From Bacillota bacterium (GTDB lineage Bacteria > Bacillota > Clostridia > Peptostreptococcales > Anaerovoracaceae), in NCBI GenBank assembly GCA_017397825.1, contig JAFQHT010000041.1, positions 1 through 39,518 on the forward strand: a stretch of DNA of 39,518 bases, in the 5' to 3' direction. A program made the translations under genes and the position numbers. Below are positions 1 to 6,389 of this stretch, in pieces. How positions within the stretch are numbered: position 1 is the first letter of the stretch; every line of letters starts with the position of its first letter. The notes beneath the pieces are model-generated. The model made no database searches. It was not told the origin of the DNA and saw only the letters and a list, made by a program, of their open reading frames with translations.

Positions 1-395
1 TCGATGGAAAGTGTGCGGCCAACTTCGCCTGCACGGTCATTCCATACTCTTGGTGCTCTGAGACCGAAGCCGGAGTCGGCGATGTTGAACTGATGACGGA
101 AACCCCATGGACCGCCCTGCTCAACTTCTGCACCTTCAAATCGGATATTTCTTGAACGGAGCTGGCTCTTTATGAATTCAGCCACAGGGCTGCCAGCTAC
201 AAATTTAGTAAGTACCAGACATTCTCTGCCCAGGGAGGAAGACACGTTGAGTACGTTGCTTTCTGCACTGGTGCACTGCATATAGAAACAATTGCTGTTG
301 TGTACAGCCATTCTGTTTTCTGGTGTAATTCTTACGCCCATGCTTGTAGGGCAGGCGATTGCATAACGATAATTTTTGCGGAGATTGAGTTCCAT
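1..395 (-). CDS. PfkB-family sugar kinase, N-terminal part (3' end outside window)
   Basis: The reading frame opens at an ATG at 395 and runs off the left edge, so only about 131 N-terminal residues are visible. It reads MELNLRKNYRYAIACPTSMG, followed by motifs typical of ribokinase/PfkB carbohydrate kinases: a sugar-binding stretch TSAESNVLNVSSSLG, then EFIKSQLRSRNIRFEG, and RAGEVGRTL near the break. The family transfers phosphate from ATP to a sugar or sugar acid in the cytoplasm; 2-keto-3-deoxygluconate is a common substrate for this subgroup, but the substrate cannot be read here. An AAGGA ribosome binding site lies 9 bases before the ATG. The C-terminal anion-hole and catalytic Asp are not in the window. 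It is divergent from plsC. Confidence is high for the family and low for the substrate. Confidence 0.82.
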   Translation of the reverse strand, partial: MELNLRKNYRYAIACPTSMGVRITPENRMAVHNSNCFYMQCTSAESNVLNVSSSLGRECLVLTKFVAGSPVAEFIKSQLRSRNIRFEGAEVEQGGPWGFRHQFNIADSGFGLRAPRVWNDRAGEVGRTLSI

Positions 396-447
396 AGGGG
401 TAGTTCCTTTCTTATGTTTAACTAATAATTTATTTACTCATAGATAG

Positions 448-503
448 CATTATTGTACTACAAACTACAATTATATGGAAGTATGATTTTGTCGTAACAG
501 CAC
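448..503 (-). promoter_or_regulatory. Putative promoter of the PfkB kinase gene
   Basis: On the minus strand a TATAAT (plus-strand ATTATA at 470-475) has TTACGA 16 bases upstream. It lies about 75 bases before the kinase ATG. The -10 is perfect and the -35 is weak, so this is plausible but not proven. Confidence 0.4.
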
Positions 504-554
504 TGTTTTCCTCTGTTTTTATATGCATATTCACCCTTTTGACACACAAATAAC

Positions 555-583
555 TTGTTCCTTCCACCCATTTAGGTTAATAT
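555..583 (+). promoter_or_regulatory. Putative sigma-A promoter of plsC
   Basis: TTGTTC (555-560) and TAATAT (578-583) are separated by 17 bases, and the AGGAGG of the acyltransferase follows about 16 bases later. The geometry is right, although both boxes deviate from consensus. Confidence 0.5.
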
Positions 584-611
584 ATAAATTGACAAAACAG
601 GAGGACTTTTA

Positions 612-1322
612 ATGAACAGAATTTTACTTATGGTACTGAGGAATTTTCCAAAAGTGCCTGGAACCTACGCTAAATTATGTAAATACGCAAAAAATCCGGA
701 CCAGTACACCGAAAAAGAAATGTATGAGCACATCCGATACATTCTCAACATGGTGGTAGACTCCGGCAATATAAATCTCAGAATCGTTGGTAAAGAAAAC
801 TTTCCGCAGGAAAACGGTTTTATCATGTACAGCAATCATCAGGGACTTTTTGACGTGGTTGCCATGGTGGCAGCCTGCGAAATGCCCATTGCTACCATTT
901 TCAAGCATGAAATCAAGGATCTGCCTTTTATCAGACACATTGCAGCATGTACCAACTCATTTCCTATGGACAGAAGTGATGACCGGCAGTCACTGAAAGT
1001 AATCCAGAATGTCACCAGTGAAGTTCAGAAAGGCCGGAACTACATTATATATCCTGAAGGGACAAGAAGTAAAAACGGAAATGAAATGCTTGAGTTCCAT
1101 GGCGGAAGTTTCAGAGCCGCCATAAAAGCAAAATGTCCTGTTGTTCCAATTGCTGTTATTGATACTTATAAAGTATTCGACACTAAAAGTTCAGCACCTG
1201 TGGATTGTCAGGTACACATTCTGCCGCCGATTATGCCGGAAGAATATGAAGGCTTGAAAGCAGCAGAACTTGCTGAAATAGTCAGAAATAGAATTCAGGA
1301 AACTATCAGTTCCAATTGTTAA
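612..1322 (+). CDS. plsC: 1-acyl-sn-glycerol-3-phosphate acyltransferase (PlsC family)
   Basis: The 236-residue product belongs to the glycerolipid acyltransferase family, which adds the second acyl chain to lysophosphatidic acid at the membrane. The diagnostic blocks are all present: NHQGLFD at residues 75-81 (catalytic His76 and Asp81 of the HX4D motif), FPMDRSD at 117-123 (glycerophosphate-binding Arg) and YPEGTRS at 147-153. Length matches bacterial PlsC. The start follows AGGAGG (ACAGGAGGACTTTTA) with good spacing. It appears to be monocistronic: its own promoter lies just upstream and a strong terminator just downstream. Acyl preference cannot be deduced; other lysophospholipid acyltransferases share these motifs. 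Confidence 0.9.
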   Translation: MNRILLMVLRNFPKVPGTYAKLCKYAKNPDQYTEKEMYEHIRYILNMVVDSGNINLRIVGKENFPQENGFIMYSNHQGLFDVVAMVAACEMPIATIFKHEIKDLPFIRHIAACTNSFPMDRSDDRQSLKVIQNVTSEVQKGRNYIIYPEGTRSKNGNEMLEFHGGSFRAAIKAKCPVVPIAVIDTYKVFDTKSSAPVDCQVHILPPIMPEEYEGLKAAELAEIVRNRIQETISSNC

Positions 1323-1337
1323 TACAAAGTTAATGAG

Positions 1338-1380
1338 AGGATGTTTTTTATCAATACTTGATAAAAAAACATCCTTTTTT
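1338..1380 (+). terminator. Rho-independent terminator of plsC
   Basis: A long stem pairs AGGATGTTTTTTATCAA (from 1338) with TTGATAAAAAAACATCCT, with a 3-base loop, and is followed by a run of T ending at 1380. It starts 16 bases after the plsC stop codon. Confidence 0.88.
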
Positions 1381-1413
1381 AATCAAGGCTCCGTTAACAA
1401 ACCGTTTAACCTA

Positions 1414-1442
1414 TTGCAATTGCTTATCTGAAATCATATACT
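1414..1442 (+). promoter_or_regulatory. Promoter of first small membrane peptide
   Basis: TTGCAA (1414-1419), a 17-base spacer and TATACT (1437-1442) form a near-consensus sigma-A promoter. Direct CCGTTAAC/CCGTTTAAC elements at 1391-1410 lie just upstream and could be activator or repressor half-sites. Confidence 0.7.
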
Positions 1443-1494
1443 CCAGACAAAAGAAAAACGATACGTTACATTTGTTATTGAAAGGAGATATAAT

Positions 1495-1593
1495 ATGGTA
1501 GCAGGTCTTTGCATGGTATTTCTTGGTTTCGCTGTTCTTATCGGGTATCTTTTCTGCGACACAATTTTAGCTAAGAAAAAAGAAAGCAAATAA
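1495..1593 (+). CDS. Small single-helix membrane peptide (copy 1, 32 aa)
   Basis: This is a 32-codon ORF behind a very strong ribosome binding site (GAAAGGAGATATAAT then ATG). The product starts MVAGLCMVFLGFAVLIGYLF, one hydrophobic helix, then an acidic Asp, a short polar stretch and a lysine-rich tail (KKKESK). It is a close relative of the peptide at 1891. The function is not recognised. The length, single helix, positive tail and duplicated units resemble type I toxin peptides, but small membrane-protein subunits or stress peptides look the same. Support for it being a real gene comes from its promoter, RBS, terminator and conserved paralogue. Confidence 0.72.
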   Translation: MVAGLCMVFLGFAVLIGYLFCDTILAKKKESK

Positions 1594-1635
1594 TATTCAT
1601 CCGCATGATATGGGTACTTTTTTGATGCACTGCAC

Positions 1636-1665
1636 AAGGTATCCATATTATTAATACCTTTTTTA
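1636..1665 (+). terminator. Terminator of first small peptide unit
   Basis: AAGGTAT (1636-1642) pairs with ATACCTT (1654-1660) and is followed by T residues. An alternative pairing of ATGGGTAC (about 1609-1616) with GTATCCAT (1639-1646) would compete with it, so an attenuator-like arrangement is possible. Confidence 0.6.
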
Positions 1666-1787
1666 ATTCGTGTATAATTATACTCTTTCCGCTAAAAATC
1701 CGTTAATAAAAACCATTATTCCTGCAAACGTCTTGTTAACAAATCTCTCGTTTATATTAAGACTCCGTTAACGAAAGCCGTGGCCTA

Positions 1788-1816
1788 TTGATATTCTTTT
1801 TTTAAAAGTATATACT
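1788..1816 (+). promoter_or_regulatory. Promoter of second small membrane peptide
   Basis: TTGATA (1788-1793), 17 bases and TATACT (1811-1816) repeat the geometry of the first unit, with the same CTCCGTTAAC element upstream at 1763-1772. Confidence 0.7.
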
Positions 1817-1860
1817 CCATTTAAATAAAAAACTTGTGGATTTATAAATACGTTTTTAAA

Positions 1861-1874
1861 GTCACATCTGTGAC
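1861..1874. promoter_or_regulatory. Palindrome GTCAC-N4-GTGAC in the leader of the second peptide
   Basis: GTCACATCTGTGAC sits immediately before the AGGAAGGAG ribosome binding site. The same half-sites with the same spacing recur at 4555-4568 beside the tetR gene. It could be a repressor operator or an RNA hairpin that affects ribosome loading. The equivalent place in unit A reads GTTACATTTGTTAT and is not palindromic. Confidence 0.5.
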
Positions 1875-1890
1875 AGGAAGGAGATATGTT

Positions 1891-1983
1891 ATGGCAGCAG
1901 GTCTTGCATTAGTAATAGTTGGTAGTATTGTTCTTATTGGATATCTTTTCAGCGATACAGTATTAGCAAATAAAAAGAAATAG
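1891..1983 (+). CDS. Small single-helix membrane peptide (copy 2, 30 aa)
   Basis: The 30-codon ORF reads MAAGLALVIVGSIVLIGYLF, then SDTVLANKKK and stop. The core IGYLF-x-DT-x-LA and the lysine tail match the copy at 1495. The RBS is AGGAAGGAG with 8 bases to ATG. The predicted product is one membrane-spanning helix with a cationic cytoplasmic end. The function is unknown; a type I toxin-like or stress-related membrane peptide is an inference. The deep similarity at protein level, with different codons and leader, indicates that the peptide itself is under selection. Confidence 0.72.
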   Translation: MAAGLALVIVGSIVLIGYLFSDTVLANKKK

Positions 1984-2011
1984 TTGCAACATATTAATAA
2001 GAATTACCACG

Positions 2012-2054
2012 TGGATGTTTTATGGTATGCAGCCTGAAACATCCATTTTATTTT
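2012..2054 (+). terminator. Terminator of second small peptide unit
   Basis: TGGATGTTT (2012-2020) pairs perfectly with AAACATCCA (2037-2045) and is followed by TTTTATTTT. Confidence 0.85.
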
Positions 2055-2093
2055 GAGAACACCCATTTTCATCAGGGGAAGAGAGTGAATAAT

Positions 2094-2130
2094 GATAGTT
2101 CTATCTGTTTTTATTACTGAACTATCTTTT
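2094..2130 (+). other. Inverted repeat with T tract upstream of the creatininase promoter
   Basis: GATAGTTC (2094-2101) and GAACTATC (2119-2126) form a perfect 8-bp inverted repeat with a 17-base loop, followed by TTTT. It could be a second terminator that blocks read-through from the peptide units, or an operator: it ends 8 bases before the -35 of the next gene. Confidence 0.5.
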
Positions 2131-2133
2131 ATA

Positions 2134-2162
2134 TTGCACTCTTACGAATCCAGGGATATAAT
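2134..2162 (+). promoter_or_regulatory. Sigma-A promoter of the creatininase-family gene
   Basis: TTGCAC (2134-2139), a 17-base spacer and TATAAT (2157-2162) are followed by the AGGAGG of the gene about 27 bases later. Confidence 0.75.
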
Positions 2163-2199
2163 TACATTATTGAATATGATTACTTTCAGGAGGTTATTT

Positions 2200-2943
2200 A
2201 TGGCAAATCATGAATTATTAAAATTAACTGCACACCAAGTACAGGAAAGAGGATATACAAAGGCCATCCTTGCTATTGGTTCCTGTGAAGCTCACGGTGC
2301 ACATATTGCAGAAGGCTGTGATACTTTCGTATCCTATGAAGTATCCAAGCAGGTTGCTGAAAAGATGGGAGACATGCTTGTTCTTCCTCCGATTACTGTA
2401 GGTTACAGTGCTCATTACGATACATTCCCGTTTACAATGACTCTCAGCTACGATACAACCATTGCTGTTATCTATGATATGATTGAATCATGTATCCGTC
2501 AGGGGATCAAAAAGATTTTCCTCATGAACGGTCATGACGGAAACATTGCCCCTATCGAAATCGCTTCAAGAAAGATTAAAGAAGTTTACCCTGATGTTAA
2601 TATTGCTTCCATGACTCAGTGGTGGGTTGCTGCTGCTGAACTTCTTCCAGAAGGAACTTTCGAAGTATGGAATGGTAACGGTCATGCTGGCGAAGGTGAA
2701 ACTTCTATTGCTTACTACTTATTCGGAGAATACTGCGAACCAGAACTTGCTACATGTGTAATTCCTGATTTACCAAAGTATCTTGATGTTAAGTGGGACT
2801 TCTCCGAACTGACAGATACTGCTCAGACTGGTGATGCCACTAAGGCAACTAAGGAAAAAGGCAAGATGATGAACGACGTTCTTGTAAACCACATCGTGGA
2901 AGCACTCCATGATCTTGACGCCAAAGACTGGAAATTCAAATAA
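2200..2943 (+). CDS. Creatininase-family amidohydrolase
   Basis: The 247-residue protein begins at ATG 2200, which follows TCAGGAGG; longer upstream frames lack such a site and would cross the promoter. Creatininase fold enzymes are metal-dependent amidohydrolases that open cyclic amides or act on small amides and peptides in the cytoplasm. The metal ligand pattern is visible: GSCEAHG with Glu30 and His32, Asp41 in GCDT, His112 in MNGHDGN and Glu165/Glu167 in HAGEGETS. The length is typical. The substrate is unknown; the family includes creatininase, FAPy deformylase-like and MftE-like members. It is monocistronic between its own promoter and a terminator. A second family member sits at 26045 with a different sequence around the active site. 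Confidence 0.88.
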   Translation: MANHELLKLTAHQVQERGYTKAILAIGSCEAHGAHIAEGCDTFVSYEVSKQVAEKMGDMLVLPPITVGYSAHYDTFPFTMTLSYDTTIAVIYDMIESCIRQGIKKIFLMNGHDGNIAPIEIASRKIKEVYPDVNIASMTQWWVAAAELLPEGTFEVWNGNGHAGEGETSIAYYLFGEYCEPELATCVIPDLPKYLDVKWDFSELTDTAQTGDATKATKEKGKMMNDVLVNHIVEALHDLDAKDWKFK

Positions 2944-2956
2944 CAGTATACATACA

Positions 2957-2990
2957 AAAACCCCGGATTGATGCTCCGGGGTTTTGAATT
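2957..2990. terminator. Bidirectional terminator between converging genes
   Basis: AAAACCCCGGA (2957-2967) and TCCGGGGTTTT (2975-2985) form an 11-bp stem with a 7-base loop and A/T runs on both sides. It can serve the creatininase gene (plus) and the GPH symporter gene (minus). Confidence 0.9.
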
Positions 2991-3016
2991 TTTTGTTAAA
3001 TTGTCTGGCGTACTGA

Positions 3017-4438
3017 TTAAGCAGCTTCTTCAGCTCTCTTAATTTCAAGTTCAACCTTCATCTGTTCAGTTGTCTTCTTATCAAGGTTGTAGATAAGCGC
3101 AAGACCAATGAACATGAAAAGTGCTGCTACCAGATAAAGAACTGCTACAAGGTAACGCATGTTTTCTGCAACTTCCATTGTCTGGTTACCCTTGTTTTCT
3201 TCAACATAGCCAAGAGCTACCATGATGAACAGTGCAACTGAAGGTCCAAGACCCTGTGCAAGTTTACGGAAGAAGGAGTGAAGTGCATATACAGTACCTT
3301 CTTCTCTTTCGCATGTTTTCCATTCGTTGTAGTCGATAGCATCGCCCATCATAGCCCAGGATACTGTGGAGTAAATACCCATACCTAAAGCGAAGATAAG
3401 CTGGCAGAGGATATAGATTATAACGCCCTTCATATCAGGTGTGATTGGCATTACAACAAGAAGTACGCCTGCTGCCACGCTGGCAATTGAACCTACTCTT
3501 GCAAGTTCTTTCTTACCATACTTGACTACCATCTTACGTGCAAGTGGTGTGAAAAGGATGATAGGAATCATTGCAAATGCGTTTACAATACCGGAGAATT
3601 CAACAGCCTTGAAGTAGGACTGGAAAAGTACTGTTACAGCTGTAGTCGCACCCTGCATACCGATAAACATACCCATAGCAGCTACTGTTGCACCTACTGC
3701 TGGTCTGTTCTTGATGAAGTTGCTCATCGCCTTGATTACGTTAAACTTTACAACTTCTTCGTTAGCCTTTACATCAGTATCAACACGGATTTCAGTGTTC
3801 TTGATCATGAACTGGAATGCGAAGAATCCTAAGATACCCATAATAAAAGCTGCGAGGAATACCTTCTGACCAATGATATTCTGTTCTTCATCATAAATAA
3901 TGAAAGGAAGGATAACCATTGGAACCATGTTGCCCACAAGGGAACCTACTGATCTGAATGCAGAAAGGGAAGCTCTGTCACCAGGGTCATCGGAAATAAG
4001 TCCCAGTAATGAACCATAAGGTACGTTTGCTACTGTGTAGAAAGCGTCCCAGATTACATAACCAGCAATGAAAATGATAATCTTCGCTGCCTTTGGCGCA
4101 TTTGGCATTGGTACGAAGCAGAGAGCTCCGGCAACTACCAGACCAATTGAACCTGCAAATATGTAAGTCAGGAACTTGTTTCTTCTGTACTGATGCTTGT
4201 CAGCGTCGATGATTGAACCAATGAGCGGGTCATTGATAGCGTCCCATACCTGAACTACAATGAGAAGAATACCATAAAGAATGGAATCCATACCCATGAA
4301 CTGAGTCCAGAAAATAGCCAGTGTGCCTTTCAGCGCGAAAGACATGTTACATCCAAAATCCCCTGCAGCATATGCCAAGTTGTCGCGCATGCTGAATTTG
4401 CGGAAGCCCCTTTCATCAAGGGCAACTTTTTTTCCCAT
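3017..4438 (-). CDS. GPH-family (MelB-like) sugar:cation symporter, MFS
   Basis: The 473-residue protein has about 12 hydrophobic segments and the glycoside-pentoside-hexuronide symporter signature. Near the N-terminus, LAYAAGDFGCN and then VWDAINDPLIGSIID carry the Asp residues that coordinate cation and sugar in MelB. NVPYGSL and DDPGDRASLSAFRS follow, and a DAIDYNEW motif lies in the C-terminal half. It imports a glycoside, oligosaccharide or uronide with Na+ or H+ across the cytoplasmic membrane; the exact sugar cannot be told. The start follows AAGGAGGATTTTCCATT. It is divergent from the TetR gene with a palindrome between them, which suggests local control. The neighbouring isomerase/epimerase-like gene fits sugar catabolism. 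Confidence 0.88.
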   Translation of the reverse strand: MGKKVALDERGFRKFSMRDNLAYAAGDFGCNMSFALKGTLAIFWTQFMGMDSILYGILLIVVQVWDAINDPLIGSIIDADKHQYRRNKFLTYIFAGSIGLVVAGALCFVPMPNAPKAAKIIIFIAGYVIWDAFYTVANVPYGSLLGLISDDPGDRASLSAFRSVGSLVGNMVPMVILPFIIYDEEQNIIGQKVFLAAFIMGILGFFAFQFMIKNTEIRVDTDVKANEEVVKFNVIKAMSNFIKNRPAVGATVAAMGMFIGMQGATTAVTVLFQSYFKAVEFSGIVNAFAMIPIILFTPLARKMVVKYGKKELARVGSIASVAAGVLLVVMPITPDMKGVIIYILCQLIFALGMGIYSTVSWAMMGDAIDYNEWKTCEREEGTVYALHSFFRKLAQGLGPSVALFIMVALGYVEENKGNQTMEVAENMRYLVAVLYLVAALFMFIGLALIYNLDKKTTEQMKVELEIKRAEEAA

Positions 4439-4481
4439 AATGGAAAATCCTCCTTAGATCTTTAAATAAAAAAATAATAAT

Positions 4482-4506
4482 TGCGTACGGAGCACGCAAT
4501 GCTCCA
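4482..4506 (-). other. Overlapping alternative hairpins in the symporter leader
   Basis: Between the TATAAT and ATG of the symporter, the leader can form GGAGCA-CGCAA-TGCTCC or, exclusively of it, TTGCGT-ACGGAGC-ACGCAA (plus-strand notation). Either would lie 45-70 bases before the start codon. Whether this is regulatory is unknown. Confidence 0.35.
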
Positions 4507-4514
4507 TTGTAGAT

Positions 4515-4523
4515 ATTATAACA
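4515..4523 (-). promoter_or_regulatory. Extended -10 promoter of the GPH symporter
   Basis: On the minus strand TGTTATAAT forms an extended -10 element (TATAAT at 4520-4515). No good -35 is present, which is usual for TGn promoters. The GTCAC palindrome lies upstream, about 34 bases from the -10. Confidence 0.6.
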
Positions 4524-4553
4524 AACAACCCTCTGACTTGAACAGGGGCAGAT

Positions 4554-4569
4554 TGTCACTTTTGTGACA
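4554..4569. promoter_or_regulatory. Putative TetR operator TGTCAC-N4-GTGACA
   Basis: A perfect 6-bp inverted repeat with a TTTT centre lies between the divergent symporter and tetR promoters, 18 bases upstream of the tetR -35. Position and symmetry suit a TetR-type dimer acting on both genes. The inner 14-mer GTCAC-N4-GTGAC is shared with 1861-1874. Confidence 0.6.
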
Positions 4570-4587
4570 GTTTTCGAGCAAATTCTA

Positions 4588-4616
4588 TTGTTTTGCAGAA
4601 GAGGTTCTGCTACAAT
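4588..4616 (+). promoter_or_regulatory. Promoter of the tetR-like gene
   Basis: TTGTTT (4588-4593), 17 bases and TACAAT (4611-4616) precede the AAAGGAGG of the regulator. Confidence 0.6.
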
Positions 4617-4635
4617 AAGGCAAAGGAGGTACGTC

Positions 4636-5190
4636 ATGTACAAACAATGCAAAACCCAGCCTGCACGTCAGCGTCAGCGGGAACTGGAATACGGACTTCT
4701 TGAAGTCATGCTTCATCATCAATATGAAAATATTACCGTCAGCGATCTTTGTGATTTCATGAAAATACCGCGCAAAGCTTTCTACAGATACTTTTCCAAC
4801 AAAGACGGAGCACTGTATGCTCTCATAGACCATGCATTGCTTGACTTTGTCGATTTGTTTTTCAGTCAGGGCCAGACTCTGAACAGAAACATGGCGGAAG
4901 ATTTTTTCCGGCACTGGTACACTAAAAAAGACCTCCTCCGTGCACTTGAACAAAGCAATCTGAGCGGCCTTCTTGTACAGCGTTCACTGGATCTTATGAA
5001 AACCCGTAGTGAGTATCTTGAGATTTTTTTCCCTTTCATTGCCCCGGAAAGCCGCAGCTATGTGCTGATTTTCCTTGTTTCCGGCCTCATGTCTCAGCTG
5101 GTACAGTGGGAACGTGATCATTTCAGCAAATCTCCAAAAGAAATGGGCCAGATTGCTGTACACATTCTGACCCAGTCATTTTTACCATAA
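4636..5190 (+). CDS. TetR/AcrR-family transcriptional regulator
   Basis: The 184-residue protein starts at ATG 4636 behind AAAGGAGGTACGTC; an upstream in-frame GTG at 4564 lies inside the palindrome and has no RBS. The N-terminal 60 residues contain the TetR helix-turn-helix: LLEVMLHHQYENITVSDLCD, then MKIPRKAFYRYFSNKDGALY, with the usual YRYFxxK recognition-helix end. The remainder is an all-helical ligand-binding and dimerisation domain without recognisable subtype. It probably represses itself and the divergent sugar symporter through the palindrome at 4554. The inducer is unknown. The gene is convergent with the next one with only one base between stop codons, so no terminator is visible. 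Confidence 0.85.
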   Translation: MYKQCKTQPARQRQRELEYGLLEVMLHHQYENITVSDLCDFMKIPRKAFYRYFSNKDGALYALIDHALLDFVDLFFSQGQTLNRNMAEDFFRHWYTKKDLLRALEQSNLSGLLVQRSLDLMKTRSEYLEIFFPFIAPESRSYVLIFLVSGLMSQLVQWERDHFSKSPKEMGQIAVHILTQSFLP

Positions 5191-5191
5191 A

Positions 5192-5986
5192 TTATGCCAT
5201 AGCCTTGCGGAGGGTTTCCACTGCAATTTTAGCATCCTCTTCAAAGTTATCACTGTAACCTTCTACACTGACTCCTCCGTCATAGCCAATAGACTTGAGG
5301 AGATTAAACATTTTTTTATAGTCCACGCCGTCATCAGGCTTAGGATAAATTCTGCCAACAGGGTTTGCCGTATGAACATGCTTCAGGTCCCTGCCCGGCA
5401 TTGTGATTTTTTCAATCGGCTCACCTTCCACATACATGTGGTAAGTGTCAGCCAGCACATCAATATGCTTGGTTCTGCACACTTCATGGACACGGCAGCC
5501 GTCTTCAAGCTTGTTAATAATATTTCCTTCCAGGTTGCAGATATGCTCGATAACGAAATGCAGATTGTCGTCACCATATTCGTCAAGAATATAAATTGTC
5601 TTGAGAATCTGCAGCATCGCCATGTCAAAAGGATAACCTTCCGCCACATTACGGGCACCGGAACTGCCGAAAACAACAACCTCAGCACCAAGTCTTCTCA
5701 TGCGGGCAACTGCCTTGTCAAGATAAGCACGGACTTTGTCATAGTCAGCCTCTTCACCTGTCACACGCACTGACGCAGGGAAAAGATTGCAGCATCTGAG
5801 ACACTTAAGGTCCAGCTCTTCCAGTTTGCCGCAAAGCACATCAAATTCCTCATCGTCAAGGTCCATCACATTGGCAATAGGCAGTTCAACATAATCGAAG
5901 CCTGCTGCTTTTACAGCTTCAAATCTTCCGATTCCTACTTTATCATCACCCTGGGCTACCAGGTTTGTACAACATCCTAATAACAT
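5192..5986 (-). CDS. Sugar phosphate isomerase/epimerase family protein (AP endonuclease 2-like TIM barrel)
   Basis: The 264-residue protein has the xylose isomerase-like TIM-barrel pattern: start MLLGCCTNLVA, FDYVELPIANVMDL near residues 30-45, VVFGSSGARNVAEG, then metal-binding positions in FVIEHICNLEGN (Glu), DVLADTYHMYVEGEP (Asp and His), KHVHTANPVGR (His) and a final GGVSVEGYSD (Glu). Such proteins epimerise or isomerise sugars or inositol derivatives in the cytoplasm, or are lyases; the exact reaction cannot be assigned. Start by GGAGGTGCACA-ATG. Close to a GPH sugar symporter and TetR regulator, which supports a role in catabolism of the imported sugar. Confidence 0.83.
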   Translation of the reverse strand: MLLGCCTNLVAQGDDKVGIGRFEAVKAAGFDYVELPIANVMDLDDEEFDVLCGKLEELDLKCLRCCNLFPASVRVTGEEADYDKVRAYLDKAVARMRRLGAEVVVFGSSGARNVAEGYPFDMAMLQILKTIYILDEYGDDNLHFVIEHICNLEGNIINKLEDGCRVHEVCRTKHIDVLADTYHMYVEGEPIEKITMPGRDLKHVHTANPVGRIYPKPDDGVDYKKMFNLLKSIGYDGGVSVEGYSDNFEEDAKIAVETLRKAMA

Positions 5987-6052
5987 TGTGCACCTCCTGA
6001 ATGTATTTTTATGTTTTCATTATGAAGAAAAACCTGCCGTAAGTCAATAAAT

Positions 6053-6259
6053 TTATGCTTCTGCATGGATGGTTTTCAGTGCAGAAATACCCAGTGCCCC
6101 GAGGACAACCGCAAGTACCAGTACTGCAACTGCGGCAGAGTTGATGCTGACGAGCACATGGCCCAGAGCCGCTGCTCCGAAAACCAGCAGTGCCAGTCCT
6201 GCATTACGTAATACTTCATTTCTTCTTTCGTTATATTCTCTGTTTCTGTACTTCATCAT
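6053..6259 (-). CDS. Small two-helix membrane protein, unknown
   Basis: The 68-residue ORF starts with a double Met after AAAAGGAGGTCAGTAAA. A charged N-terminal stretch (YRNREYNERRNEVLR) is followed by two hydrophobic helices, roughly residues 20-38 and 42-62, and a short polar tail. No family is recognised. It stands alone between the isomerase gene and the WYL-regulator terminator, on the same strand as both. The strong RBS and clear membrane topology argue that it is real. Its role is unknown. Confidence 0.6.
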   Translation of the reverse strand: MMKYRNREYNERRNEVLRNAGLALLVFGAAALGHVLVSINSAAVAVLVLAVVLGALGISALKTIHAEA

Positions 6260-6354
6260 TTTACTGACCTCCTTTTCGGAACATATTTCCTTTTTATGGT
6301 TATATTATTCCACAGGAGGTGTCCAATAAAACGGTCTTTGCTGCGATAAAGCGC

Positions 6355-6381
6355 AAAAATGCTCCGTATTTTTACGAAGCA
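6355..6381 (-). terminator. Terminator after the WYL regulator / pil operon
   Basis: On the minus strand TGCTTCGTA-AAAA-TACGGAGCA (one G-T pair) is followed by TTTTT. It lies 9 bases beyond the WYL stop codon. Confidence 0.8.
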
Positions 6382-6389
6382 CATGCTGA

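Larger units (their letters stand above)
1385..2054 (+). repeat. Tandem duplication of promoter + small membrane peptide + terminator units
   Basis: Two diverged copies of the same transcription unit lie head to tail (unit A about 1385-1670, unit B about 1758-2054). Each contains CTCCGTTAAC, then CCTATTG and a -35, 17 bases, the same TATACTCCA -10, a strong AGGAG ribosome binding site, a 30-32 codon ORF of related sequence, and a hairpin with a T tail. A third, weaker echo (TATACTC and TCCGTTAA near 1678-1708) lies between them. The units differ mostly outside the promoter and coding parts, which points to an old duplication retained by selection. Confidence 0.75.

Noticed and set aside
2092-2199. 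An upstream ATG extending the first creatininase-family protein by 36 residues
   Set aside because: It would start before the consensus promoter, and only ATG 2200 is preceded by AGGAGG; the family N-terminus begins there.
4564-4635. An upstream GTG start giving the TetR protein 24 extra residues
   Set aside because: It lies within the palindrome, has no ribosome binding site, and precedes the promoter -35; ATG 4636 has AAAGGAGG in front.
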